Shown: positions 1-7,896, counted from the first letter of the stretch. The stretch is 12,138 bases of DNA from Pseudomonadota bacterium (GCA_027490595.1 JAIXXU010000197.1:1-12138); one strand, 5' to 3'. Notes: generated from the letters alone by a model not told the origin. Program-made: numbers and translations.

Positions 1-2
1 GA

Positions 3-65
3 GTTTTGATTGGTTCAGTTTTTGGAGCTTCGTGCCTATTTTTTTACGGGTTTGATAAAAAGTAG
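3..65 (+). CDS. 3' end of a probable AtpI/AtpZ-like membrane protein (partial)
   Basis: Only the last 20 codons are in the window; the stop is TAG at 63-65. This is the only plus frame open from the left edge that gives a plausible protein tail. It is hydrophobic and glycine-containing (IGSVFGASCLFFYGFDKK), with a short aromatic membrane segment followed by a charged end. Small AtpI/AtpZ proteins, which help assemble the c ring, commonly sit directly before atpB and end in a similar Gly-rich transmembrane helix with a lysine-rich tail. The assignment rests mainly on position, because 20 residues are too few for homology. It could equally be the end of another membrane protein. Confidence 0.45.
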   Translation, partial: VLIGSVFGASCLFFYGFDKK

Positions 66-80
66 GAGGAGTAACCTCTT
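64..80 (+). promoter_or_regulatory. Short hairpin sequestering an orphan Shine-Dalgarno sequence
   Basis: AGGAGG at 64-69 can pair with CCTCTT at 75-80 around a 5-base AGTAA loop (six pairs, one G-U). The AGGAGG is a near-perfect ribosome binding site overlapping the upstream stop codon, yet no ATG follows at a usable distance. The nearest start is TTG at 79-81, which opens only six codons before TAG at 97-99. It could be a leader peptide or a remnant. Confidence 0.3.
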
Positions 81-124
81 GCAACTGACTTGCCAATAGG
101 TTAAGTGGCTGTAGTCTGTTTTGC

Positions 125-138
125 GGGGGTAAACTCCC
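125..138 (+). promoter_or_regulatory. Small hairpin ahead of atpB
   Basis: GGGGG at 125-129 pairs with CTCCC at 134-138 (one G-U) around a TAAA loop, 12 bases before the ATG at 151. It may affect atpB translation. There is no following T run, so it is not a terminator. The stem is short and could be chance. Confidence 0.25.
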
Positions 139-150
139 TGATTAAACTTT

Positions 151-960
151 ATGGTGAGAAAAATGGCTTCCTTTTCTGTTGAAATAGTAAATTGGTATAA
201 TGTTCTAACGGTTAAAACCTTGACAGCATTTAATCCTTCCTGGACTTATGAGGAAGCATTAAAGACAGCTGAATTTTGGTCTCCACTAGTGTCATCTACT
301 TTTATTGTTATATTGGTCGTGATGACTGGCTATATGACAGGCCTTTCTAAATTGAATCCTTCTTTGATGTCTGACGAGCAGCTGATGCCTCCCAAACGTT
401 TTGGTGTTCTCGCTTTCCTTGAATTGTGCTGGTCAATTGTTCAAAGCACGCTGGAATCCACCATTGGTGAAAAACAGTGGCTGAGGTTCCTTCCTGTTCT
501 TGGAAGCACCTTCTTTTTTCTAGTATTTATAAATATATCTGGTGTTTTACCTGGTTTTGAGCCAGCGACAGCATCAATGAACTTTACTTTTGCAGCAGCT
601 ATTCTCATTTTTGTTTATTTTAACTATTATGGGTTTAAAGAGTCAGGGTTTAGCTATGTAAAGCATTTAGCTGGTCCTGTAATTTGGATAGCTCCACTTA
701 TGTTTTTTATAGAGCTTGTTAGTTTATTAGCAAGACCTGTTTCCTTGTCTCTTCGGATTTTTGGAAATATATTTGGAGACCATTTCGTCTTCTCTATCTT
801 TTCTGGACTGATGAAAAGCATCTCAGCTCCATTTTTACCGATTCCAGCCATTTTTCTTGGTTTTGGTACATTTGTCGCTGTAGTTCAAGCATTTATCTTT
901 ATGACGCTCAGTGCTGTGTATATTAAATTAGCTCTAGATTCTAAAGAAGAACATCATTAA
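151..960 (+). CDS. atpB: F0F1 ATP synthase subunit a
   Basis: Subunit a forms the two half-channels that carry ions to and from the c ring in the inner membrane. The product is 269 residues, a usual length. Hydrophobic segments lie near residues 42-65, 113-136, 143-162, 175-221 and 228-262. The family signature SLSLRIFGN (199-206 region) contains the essential stator arginine R202, equivalent to E. coli R210. The last helix carries VVQAFIFMTL with Q246, matching E. coli Q252, and E188 sits in the conserved ELVSLLARPVSL stretch. atpE follows after 30 bases, so the two are probably co-transcribed. The start is uncertain: ATG 151 has no ribosome binding site, while the in-frame ATG 163 is preceded by GGTGAG four bases upstream and would remove four residues. 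An in-frame TGA at 139-141 rules out a longer form. Confidence 0.96.
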   Translation: MVRKMASFSVEIVNWYNVLTVKTLTAFNPSWTYEEALKTAEFWSPLVSSTFIVILVVMTGYMTGLSKLNPSLMSDEQLMPPKRFGVLAFLELCWSIVQSTLESTIGEKQWLRFLPVLGSTFFFLVFINISGVLPGFEPATASMNFTFAAAILIFVYFNYYGFKESGFSYVKHLAGPVIWIAPLMFFIELVSLLARPVSLSLRIFGNIFGDHFVFSIFSGLMKSISAPFLPIPAIFLGFGTFVAVVQAFIFMTLSAVYIKLALDSKEEHH

Positions 961-976
961 CAAGAGTTTCATTTGT

Positions 977-982
977 AAGGAG
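977..982 (+). promoter_or_regulatory. Strong ribosome binding site of atpE
   Basis: AAGGAG lies eight bases before ATG 991. It is far stronger than the site of atpB, which fits the high copy number of c per enzyme (8-17 per ring in known families against one a). Confidence 0.75.
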
Positions 983-990
983 ATTTTTTT

Positions 991-1311
991 ATGAAAAAAC
1001 TTATGACACGCGCAGGTCTTTTTCTATCCTCTGTTATGTTTGCGTTACCTGCCTTAGCTGAGGAAACCTCAGCAAATGGTATGAGTACTGGTATGGGTCT
1101 AAAATTGATTGGTGCAGGTCTTGCCATTGGTCTTGCTGTTGTTGGAGCAGGTCAAGGTCAAGGTCATGCAGCAAAAGGTGCTATAGAAAGCATTGGTAGA
1201 AATCCACAAGTATACAATAAAGTGTTTACAATGTTTCTTCTCGCTATGGCTTTGATTGAGTTTCAAGCAATCTTGGGTCTTATTATTTCTTTTATCATCC
1301 TTGGCAAGTAA
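991..1311 (+). CDS. atpE: F0F1 ATP synthase subunit c with N-terminal signal-like leader
   Basis: The proteolipid c forms the rotor ring in the inner membrane. The 106-residue product is about 25 longer than common c subunits (70-90). The extra part is a leader resembling a signal peptide: MKKLMTR, a hydrophobic core, then ALPALAEE with an AxA-type site at about residues 21-23. The mature part is a two-helix hairpin: Gly/Ala-rich helix 1 (36-55), polar loop with RNP at 70-72, and helix 2 (77-104) with the ion-binding carboxylate E90 in MALIEF. Q57 occupies the position of a Na+ ligand glutamine, but the Ser and Tyr ligands of Na+-type rings are replaced by F91 and L95, so proton coupling is more likely. 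Leaders like this are known on c subunits of some deltaproteobacteria-like lineages. The start is firm because of AAGGAG at 977-982. Confidence 0.96.
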   Translation: MKKLMTRAGLFLSSVMFALPALAEETSANGMSTGMGLKLIGAGLAIGLAVVGAGQGQGHAAKGAIESIGRNPQVYNKVFTMFLLAMALIEFQAILGLIISFIILGK

Positions 1312-1347
1312 CACTTAGAGACTCTCTTTTGTTATACTTTTTGTTTT

Positions 1348-2190
1348 ATGATAAACGATAAAAAAACAGAATCCAAAGTTTTTATGAAGGCAGATTCTCA
1401 TCACTCTGGTCGATTTGAATCTGCTCCTAAGGTTTTAGCCATTGTTCTTGCAGCAGGACAAGGGAAACGGATGAAGTCAAATCTACCCAAAGCTGCACAC
1501 CTTCTTAAAAAGAAAAGTCTTTTAGAGTGGGTTTTTGATTCTTTACAAAAAGCTAGCATATCAGAAATTTACTCTGTTATATCCTCTTCGCAACATGAGC
1601 TTCTAAATATTATCGACAAAAATTGTGGTCAGTCTAACACAACGGTATTCAAGAAAGCCTTTCAAGAAAAACCTCTTGGAACAGCTCACGCAGTGCTCGT
1701 GGGTCTTCAGGAAGTCGAAAAAAACTTAGCAATGAAAAATCCAAGTAATTTAGACATCCTTGTTGCTTACGGTGATTGCCCTGGCGTTAAGTCAGAGACG
1801 TTTAATCGTTTGATTGAAACACATAATTCTCGCAAAAATCATTTAACGTTTATAGCATTTGAAGCTCAAAACTCATTTGGATATGGACGAATAATTACTA
1901 ATAATTTTGGTCAATTTGAAAGAATTCAAGAAGAAAAAGATTGTACCTCTGAAGAAAAGGCTATTAAAATTTGTAATTCAGGAATACTTTGTTGCTCTTA
2001 CCTTGTAATGAAGAATCTTTTGCCAAAAATTGATAATAAGAATTCATCTCAAGAATATTATTTAACAGACCTTAGTCGGCTTGCAAAATTAAAAGGTTTT
2101 CAAGTTGACTGTATTATTGAAAGAGATGAGAATCAATTTAAGGGTATTAATACGCAAGAACAACTTCAAGAACTTGAAAAAGTATTTTAA
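1348..2190 (+). CDS. glmU: Single-domain GlmU-like UDP-N-acetylglucosamine pyrophosphorylase
   Basis: Predicted to join UTP and GlcNAc-1-phosphate into UDP-GlcNAc in the cytoplasm, for peptidoglycan and LPS. The 280 residues cover only the N-terminal uridylyltransferase half of GlmU (E. coli GlmU is 456). Visible motifs are the nucleotide-binding LAAGQGKRM (34-42) with K47 in LPK, PLGTAHA (109-115), GDCP (142-145) with metal-binding D143, FGYGRI (177-182), the NSGIL segment (210-214), EYYLTD (236-241) and GIN (266-268), whose Asn matches the second Mg ligand. The left-handed beta-helix acetyltransferase domain is absent: the frame stops just after the linker helix. The start is uncertain, since neither ATG 1348 nor ATG 1384 has a ribosome binding site, and TATACT at 1333-1338 could even place a transcript start next to ATG 1348. 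Eight bases separate its stop from glmS, which suggests an operon. Confidence 0.86.
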   Translation: MINDKKTESKVFMKADSHHSGRFESAPKVLAIVLAAGQGKRMKSNLPKAAHLLKKKSLLEWVFDSLQKASISEIYSVISSSQHELLNIIDKNCGQSNTTVFKKAFQEKPLGTAHAVLVGLQEVEKNLAMKNPSNLDILVAYGDCPGVKSETFNRLIETHNSRKNHLTFIAFEAQNSFGYGRIITNNFGQFERIQEEKDCTSEEKAIKICNSGILCCSYLVMKNLLPKIDNKNSSQEYYLTDLSRLAKLKGFQVDCIIERDENQFKGINTQEQLQELEKVF

Positions 2191-2198
2191 GGATATTT

Positions 2199-4055
2199 AT
2201 GTGTGGTGTCATTGGCTATGTGGGTAAAGGGGCCTCTCCGGAGTTCTTTTTTCTCGGTTTGAAACGCCTCGAGTACCGTGGCTATGATTCTACAGGCATC
2301 GCCATGGTTTTTGATGGTAAAATTCATGTGCAAAGAGCTGAAGGTAAACTTATCAACCTTCATGAAAAATTGCAGCATCTACCGTCTCGTGCCAACATTG
2401 GTATTGGCCACACCAGGTGGGCTACACATGGAAGACCCACCGAAGATAATGCACACCCCCATGTGTCTGGGCATATTGCTCTTTTGCATAATGGCATTAT
2501 TGAAAATTACAGAGAAATTAAAAATTTTTTGCAAGAAAAGAAGTATGTTTTTTTAAGTGATACCGATACAGAAGTAGCTGCTCATTTGCTGCATTATGAG
2601 TTTTCTTTGGAACAAAAAAACACATCACATAATAATATTTTGGCAATGAAAAATGCTATTTTAAATGTGGTTAAGACAATTAAAGGTACGTTTGCATTTG
2701 GAATCATCTCTTCTCTCATTCCTGATGTTTTATTCACTGCTAAATATGCTTCTCCCATTATTATTGGTCTTGGTGAGAATGAAAATTACATTGCCTCTGG
2801 CATGACGGCTTTAATTGATCATACGAAAAAAATGATTGTTTTAGATGACTATGAATTAGCAATTTTAAAACAAGATTCCTACGAAATTTTTGATTTTCAA
2901 GGCAATAAAATTGAAAAAAACATTTTGAGTGTTGATTGGTCTGCTCAAATGCTTGAAAAAAATGGCTTTTCACATTTTATGCTAAAAGAAATATTTGAAC
3001 AGCCAGAAGCTGTTGCGCAATCTTTAAATAGTCGAATTGATCCTATTGATTACCATGTTTTTTTGGAAGAATTAGGTATAAAAAATACTAATGTATTATT
3101 GTTTGAAAAAATACAAATAATAGCTTGTGGAACTAGTTTTTATGCGGGTTTGTTGGCAAAGTTTTATCTTGAAAAGTTTTGCTGTTTAACAGTCGAAGTT
3201 GAGCTTGCCAGCGAATATCGTTACCGTTACTCAACATCCAATAACAAAACACTAGTAATTGCTGTTTCACAAAGTGGCGAAACAATAGACACGTTGCAGG
3301 CTATAAAAGTTGCAAAAGAAAACAATGCTCAAACTATTGCTCTAGTTAATGTACGTGGATCTTCCATAGGAAGAATTTGTGATGATGAGAGCATCATGCA
3401 TGCAGGCCCAGAAGTGGGAGTGGCTAGCACCAAGGCTTTTAGTGCTCAAGTTGTTTCACTCTTACTTTTGGCATTGGGCTTTGCGGAAAAACGTAAGACC
3501 ATTTCAAAGGAAACTCTTTCCTGTAATATTGACAATTTACTTAAAGTTTCAAGCTACATAGAAAAAACTTTAAAAGAGAGCGACAAAATAAATCAGATTT
3601 CTCAAAAATTGGTTGCAGAAAAAAGTGTTCTATTTATAGGTCGGGGCCCACAATGGCCGATTGCGATGGAGGGAGCTTTAAAACTTAAAGAGTTGTCATA
3701 CATACATGCAGAGGGTTTTGCAGCAGGTGAATTAAAGCATGGTCCAATTGCTCTCATTGACGAAAATCTTTATGTAATTTGTATCGCTCCAAAAGATGCT
3801 TATTATGAAAAAGTATACAGTAATATTCATGAAATTAAGTCTAGGGGTGGAAAAATAATTGCCATTGGTTTTGAAGGAGATAAAGATCTTGAATCTATTT
3901 CTGAACACTTTATTGGAATTTCTCCTTGTGAAGAAATTATTTTGCCCTTTTTGACGTCAGCAGTTCTTCATTTATTGGCATACTGGACTGCATTGAATAA
4001 AGGTTGTGATGTGGATCAGCCACGAAATTTAGCAAAAAGTGTTACAGTTGAATAA
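2199..4055 (+). CDS. glmS: Glutamine--fructose-6-phosphate aminotransferase (isomerizing)
   Basis: GlmS makes glucosamine-6-phosphate from fructose-6-phosphate and glutamine, the first committed step to UDP-GlcNAc, in the cytoplasm. The 618 residues match the family (E. coli 609). The class II glutaminase domain comes first: MCGVIGYVG exposes the N-terminal Cys nucleophile once Met is removed, followed by RWATHG (73-78) and HNGIIEN with oxyanion residues N98 and G99. Two SIS sugar-isomerase domains follow, with ACGTS (309-313), SQSGET (357-362), VASTKAF and the EGALKLKELSY stretch. The protein ends in the canonical LAKSVTVE tail carrying the Schiff-base lysine K613. The start is fixed by this catalytic N-terminus and by AAGGA overlapping the glmU stop. 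No glmS-type ribozyme can precede it, since the gap to glmU is eight bases. Confidence 0.98.
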   Translation: MCGVIGYVGKGASPEFFFLGLKRLEYRGYDSTGIAMVFDGKIHVQRAEGKLINLHEKLQHLPSRANIGIGHTRWATHGRPTEDNAHPHVSGHIALLHNGIIENYREIKNFLQEKKYVFLSDTDTEVAAHLLHYEFSLEQKNTSHNNILAMKNAILNVVKTIKGTFAFGIISSLIPDVLFTAKYASPIIIGLGENENYIASGMTALIDHTKKMIVLDDYELAILKQDSYEIFDFQGNKIEKNILSVDWSAQMLEKNGFSHFMLKEIFEQPEAVAQSLNSRIDPIDYHVFLEELGIKNTNVLLFEKIQIIACGTSFYAGLLAKFYLEKFCCLTVEVELASEYRYRYSTSNNKTLVIAVSQSGETIDTLQAIKVAKENNAQTIALVNVRGSSIGRICDDESIMHAGPEVGVASTKAFSAQVVSLLLLALGFAEKRKTISKETLSCNIDNLLKVSSYIEKTLKESDKINQISQKLVAEKSVLFIGRGPQWPIAMEGALKLKELSYIHAEGFAAGELKHGPIALIDENLYVICIAPKDAYYEKVYSNIHEIKSRGGKIIAIGFEGDKDLESISEHFIGISPCEEIILPFLTSAVLHLLAYWTALNKGCDVDQPRNLAKSVTVE

Positions 4056-4058
4056 ATT

Positions 4059-6296
4059 TCATACAGTTACATCTAAGAATATCAAAGTTTTTTGTGCATT
4101 CAGTCTTGTATAACCATGCTTCTCCCATAAATTATTAAATGTTGTTTCACATTTTTCTAATATGTTTATGTCTAATTTTTTGTAATCGTTACAGTTATAC
4201 ATAATCATTCCCTGCTTTATTTCTTGTATTTCTTTCTCTTTCTTCTTGTATGTTTTTCTTGATATTAACTCTAATTCCTCTTTAAAAATTTTTTTAATTG
4301 AAATTTGTTCTCCAGGGTTTTCTACTCTCCAGGATGCGATTTTTGCTAGTATATTCTCTCTAAATTTTTTTTTGTTGTCATCCTTGCTAATAAGTTTTTC
4401 GATTTCTTCCATAATAAGTTCATTAGGTATTTCTCTTTTTCCCGTCAATTCATTTATTATGTTTTCTCTATGAAGAAAAGCAATGACATGTTTTAAGTAA
4501 TTTTCTAGTGCTGAAACATATTGTTTTTCATCATAAAAATTTAGTGAAGAAAGTAAATCTTTGTGAAATAGTTCTTTATATTTTAATTTTATATACCTTA
4601 TGAATTCTTTTGTATCATGATACTTATCATGAATTTCAAATTGCAAGAATTCATATAGAGTAGTATCAAGAATAAATTTTTCCAATTCTTCAAATATACA
4701 TAATGCTGATAAACTATCAAAGGAATCATTTTGAGAGGCAAAATATAAAATCATTTTGAGCTCACGTGGGCTTACACCAAATCTTCCTTCATAGAGTATT
4801 GAATTTTGTCCTTCTTCTTTTATGAAATTTAAATGTTTTTTTAGCATAGTCTCTTCTTTTTTAGAAAAAACTTCGTCTAATTCCTCATGATCATATAGTT
4901 TTAGTTTTTGAAAAGGGTCTAATTTTGTCAACAACGGTTTAAATATTGCATGATACTTGTCTTGGTCTGGTTTTATTAATCTTGTTAAAATAGCCCATAT
5001 ACAAAGAAGGTCTAATGAGTGAGGTCCCATGCTTTTTATTTTTTCTATAATTTTTACGTCTTCTTCATATATTTTTTTTTCTTCTTTCCATTTTAACAAG
5101 TAAGGAACACGAATTAATTCAAAGCGTCCTTTGAAAGAAGCCCAGTCTGGTGAGATCTTAAATGCATCAAGGTGTTTTTCATTAGTACTAGCTGTCATAA
5201 TGAGATCTAATTCAAGAATACCACTGTTTAAATGAATGTTCATGTTTTCAATCGTTGTTAGCAAATATTTATAAGCATCAAGAGGTCTTTTGAGAAGGTC
5301 TGAATATTCAATAAAACCTCTGTTGGCATCAATTAGTTCTCCTTGAAATTCAAATAGTCTGATATTTTGTAAAATTGGAGGAATATTCTTAATGTTTTTT
5401 TCGTAATTTATTTGTTTGTCGTAGGCGTCAATCGATAATTGAGGTTCAACGATTGCTATTCCAGATCTATAGTTTTTACTGTAATAAAATCTTTCTACTT
5501 GTATGTGATTAAAAACTTTTTTTACATCACCCTTATAGGCAATAATAAGCTGATCAAATATTTTTTTATTTTTTGTACTTAATGACCCTCTTTCAATATG
5601 ATTGGGTATTTCTATCTTCGAATCTTTATTTTTGAATATATTTAGTAGAAATTTTTCCCTAGAGTTTTTGGGAATAAGAAATAGAGGATTTTCTTTCATG
5701 TCACTTTCTATTCTGCAAAGAACATCTTCTTCCTTAAGGTGTGCAAACGAGCCTGTAATACTTGAGTCATTTTTTTGATCCGTGAATCCAATTTTTTTAT
5801 TTTTTTCCTCACTTAGCCCTTCAAAACCAATTCTGTCATTAGGAAAAATCCAGTTGAATTTATAGATAGCTCCCTCTTCTGTTTTTGAATAATCTTCTAA
5901 CCCACGAGCAATAATTTCTGCTGTTGAAGATTTACTAGAACCGTTAGGGCCATGTAAAAGAATAAGTTTGTCGATTTTTCCTTGTCGAACAAATTGCTCA
6001 AGTATTTTATAGATATTTTGATGAACTTTTTGTTGTCCTACAATAGGAGGTTTATCTTTTGTTCTAGCTTTCTCAAAAAGAAGGAAATTCTTTGAGCCGT
6101 CCTTATCTATTTCAATTCCAAAAAATAGAATCATACTGATCATATATTGCGCAGAATTTCTCATTAGTTTTATTGGATCGTTAGAAAATAAAGCCAAGTA
6201 CTCATAAAATGATAAAATGTTGTTTTGATCATAAAATTGACTTTTAAACTCATTCACCAAATAGTTGATCAACTCGTCAGTGGCATTTTGCGTCAT
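4059..6296 (-). CDS. PrkA-like AAA+ serine protein kinase family protein
   Basis: Member of the PrkA/YeaG family, cytoplasmic AAA+ proteins described as serine kinases and, in Bacillus, also as an ATP-dependent protease. The 745 residues exceed E. coli YeaG (about 644). Visible features in order: VGQQ (86-89), P-loop GPNGSSKSS (116-124, K122), the YKFNW segment (145-149), NRGFIEY (325-331) followed by LLKRPLDA, sensor-like IMTASTNE (366-373) and FKGRFELIRVPY (388-399) with a candidate arginine finger R391. The C-terminal 340 residues are helical, charged and poorly recognisable. The start has AGGAG (minus strand, 6304-6308) seven bases before ATG. It stands alone: the usual partners YeaH and SpoVR are not in the window. 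It is AT-richer than its neighbours, with sampled lines at 20-32 percent GC. Substrates cannot be read from sequence. Confidence 0.85.
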   Translation of the reverse strand: MTQNATDELINYLVNEFKSQFYDQNNILSFYEYLALFSNDPIKLMRNSAQYMISMILFFGIEIDKDGSKNFLLFEKARTKDKPPIVGQQKVHQNIYKILEQFVRQGKIDKLILLHGPNGSSKSSTAEIIARGLEDYSKTEEGAIYKFNWIFPNDRIGFEGLSEEKNKKIGFTDQKNDSSITGSFAHLKEEDVLCRIESDMKENPLFLIPKNSREKFLLNIFKNKDSKIEIPNHIERGSLSTKNKKIFDQLIIAYKGDVKKVFNHIQVERFYYSKNYRSGIAIVEPQLSIDAYDKQINYEKNIKNIPPILQNIRLFEFQGELIDANRGFIEYSDLLKRPLDAYKYLLTTIENMNIHLNSGILELDLIMTASTNEKHLDAFKISPDWASFKGRFELIRVPYLLKWKEEKKIYEEDVKIIEKIKSMGPHSLDLLCIWAILTRLIKPDQDKYHAIFKPLLTKLDPFQKLKLYDHEELDEVFSKKEETMLKKHLNFIKEEGQNSILYEGRFGVSPRELKMILYFASQNDSFDSLSALCIFEELEKFILDTTLYEFLQFEIHDKYHDTKEFIRYIKLKYKELFHKDLLSSLNFYDEKQYVSALENYLKHVIAFLHRENIINELTGKREIPNELIMEEIEKLISKDDNKKKFRENILAKIASWRVENPGEQISIKKIFKEELELISRKTYKKKEKEIQEIKQGMIMYNCNDYKKLDINILEKCETTFNNLWEKHGYTRLNAQKTLIFLDVTV

Positions 6297-6356
6297 AGAA
6301 AATCTCCTAACTTTTTATAAACATCTTAAGAGCGCTGACTATTTTGCCTAGGATCG

Positions 6357-6372
6357 TTTGAACAGGGTCAAA
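6357..6372. repeat. Inverted repeat between prkA-like and phoH genes
   Basis: TTTGA (6357-6361) and TCAAA (6368-6372) are perfect 5-base arms around a 6-base centre. On the minus strand the right arm overlaps TTGACC, a fair -35 hexamer for the prkA-like gene, followed 19 bases on by CAAAAT. That spacing is longer than ideal, so the promoter is tentative. The repeat could be an operator or chance. Confidence 0.25.
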
Positions 6373-6439
6373 TTTTTTGGACAAATATCAATAATTTATA
6401 GAAGCAGCTTCCTTTTTTCTGCGCGTTGCTTTGTACCTA

Positions 6440-6453
6440 AACCTAATCAGGTT
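6440..6453. promoter_or_regulatory. Palindrome within the phoH upstream region
   Basis: AACCT (6440-6444) and AGGTT (6449-6453) form a perfect inverted repeat around AATC. A -10-like TAAGAT begins at 6453, but the matching -35 is poor. Position just before the -10 of phoH would suit a regulator site. The arms are short, so this is a lead rather than a call. Confidence 0.3.
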
Positions 6454-6497
6454 AAGATAGTACTAAGAATCAGTTACTTAAACTTAAGGGGATCACA

Positions 6498-7838
6498 TTG
6501 AAAAAGAATTTTGTTCTAGATACCAATGTTATTTTAGCAAATCCAAATGCCATTTTTTCCTTTGAAGACAATGATATTTATATTCCGATCTCTGTCATTG
6601 AGGAATTAGATACTTTCAAAAAAGGTCTTAGTGACACTGGACGAAATGCGCGTCATTTTTCCAGAATCTTGGATGATCTTAGGGCTCGTGGCTCTTTGAA
6701 TGCAGGAATCCCCATTTTTGATAATCATCCAGATTCAGGAAAGATATTTGTTATCTTAGAGTCAGATATGGCTATGTTACCTGCACATTTTGAAAGAAAA
6801 CCTGACAACCTAATACTTAGCGTAGCACTTCTTCTTAAAAAGCGCGATTCTGCTTTATCGGTTACTTTAATTACTAAAGATTCAAATCTTCGTATCAAAG
6901 GGGATGCACTAGGAATCGATGTTGACGATTTTCTTGCTGATAAAGTCAATATTGAAGAGCTTTATACTGGAAAAGCTGAGTTTGAAGTTGATGGAGATGT
7001 TGTCACAAAGTACACCTCTTCAGGCTTACTCTCCCTTGACTTTCTTTCTGAGCATACTCTCGAATCTAATCAATATGTGATTCTTAAAGACAAAAAAGAT
7101 GATTTTAATTTTGCTTATGGCCGCTATGATAAACCATCAAATAGCTTAAAAACTCTATCTTTAGGTGGAAAAGAGCTTGTATGGGGCATATATCCTAGAA
7201 ATTTAGAACAGCATTTTGCATTGGATATGTTACTTGACGATAATATTAAGCTTGTCACGCTTGTAGGGTCTGCCGGTACAGGTAAAACATTGCTTGCTAT
7301 TGCAGCTGGTTTAGAGCTGACCACCGATCAGGCAAAATATCAAAAGTTATTAGTGAGTCGACCTGTATTTCCATTAGGTAGGGATGTGGGTTATTTGCCA
7401 GGAACTCTTGAGGAAAAACTAAATCCTTGGATGCAGCCTATTTTTGATAATCTGGAATTATTGCTTGGTGGTTCAGGAAGTGGACGGCAAAAGAAACTCT
7501 CTCAAAGTTATCATGAACTTATTAGCCAAGGTATTTTGGAAGTTGAACCTTTGACTTATATTCGTGGTCGTTCCATACCAAATCAATATTTTATTGTAGA
7601 TGAAGCGCAAAATTTAACACCACATGAAATTAAAACAATTTTGACTAGAGCTGGTGAAAATACAAAAATCGTTCTTACAGGGGATCCTTACCAAATTGAC
7701 AACCCATATCTTGATGCCGGATCAAATGGACTAACTTATGTTGTTGAGAGAATGAGAAAAGAGGGTCTTTCCGGACATGTGACATTGTTGAACGGAGAAC
7801 GCTCTGCATTGGCGACTCTTGCAGCAAATTTACTTTAA
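6498..7838 (+). CDS. PIN domain-PhoH ATPase fusion protein (PhoH2 type)
   Basis: PhoH2-type proteins join a PIN ribonuclease domain to a PhoH ATPase; characterised members unwind and cut RNA in the cytoplasm. The 446 residues suit the family. The PIN domain (about 1-150) starts FVLDTN and shows the acidic set D8, E35, D103 (KPDNLIL) and D128 (TKDSN). After a linker with small beta-like segments, the PhoH domain carries Walker A GSAGTGKT (257-264) and Walker B VDEAQN (367-372, D368/E369), then ILTRAGENTKIVLTGDPYQ. The start is TTG: AAGGGGA at 6486-6492 lies five bases before it and LDTN sits at the expected distance, so this rare start is well supported. No antitoxin-like small gene precedes it, unlike the mycobacterial phoAT-phoH2 pair. 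Gene name could be ylaK/phoH2 by analogy. Confidence 0.93.
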   Translation: MKKNFVLDTNVILANPNAIFSFEDNDIYIPISVIEELDTFKKGLSDTGRNARHFSRILDDLRARGSLNAGIPIFDNHPDSGKIFVILESDMAMLPAHFERKPDNLILSVALLLKKRDSALSVTLITKDSNLRIKGDALGIDVDDFLADKVNIEELYTGKAEFEVDGDVVTKYTSSGLLSLDFLSEHTLESNQYVILKDKKDDFNFAYGRYDKPSNSLKTLSLGGKELVWGIYPRNLEQHFALDMLLDDNIKLVTLVGSAGTGKTLLAIAAGLELTTDQAKYQKLLVSRPVFPLGRDVGYLPGTLEEKLNPWMQPIFDNLELLLGGSGSGRQKKLSQSYHELISQGILEVEPLTYIRGRSIPNQYFIVDEAQNLTPHEIKTILTRAGENTKIVLTGDPYQIDNPYLDAGSNGLTYVVERMRKEGLSGHVTLLNGERSALATLAANLL

Positions 7839-7896
7839 AGTCTCTCTTTTATTTTCGGCCTTCATTGGTAAGCACTGATTCTAAATGAGTTTTTAT

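Noticed and set aside
1147..1290. Na+-type ion-binding motif in subunit c
   Set aside because: Q57 is present, but the Ser and Tyr ligands are replaced by Phe and Leu, and Gln at this place also occurs in proton-type rings.
1312..1347. Possible terminator after atpE (AGAG-A-CTCT followed by TTTT)
   Set aside because: The one-base loop cannot form a stable hairpin and the stem would be four pairs at most.
2187..2378. Antisense frame opposite the start of glmS, and similar frames opposite atpB, atpE, phoH and parB
   Set aside because: All lie inside strongly conserved genes, lack ribosome sites and give no recognisable protein; they are frame shadows.
6357..6378. Hairpin TTTGA/TCAAA followed by six T as an intrinsic terminator
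   Set aside because: The stem is five weak pairs, and it lies between two divergent genes, where a plus-strand terminator has no gene to end.
7839..7896. Bidirectional terminator expected between convergent phoH and parB
   Set aside because: No inverted repeat of useful length is visible; only T-rich stretches.
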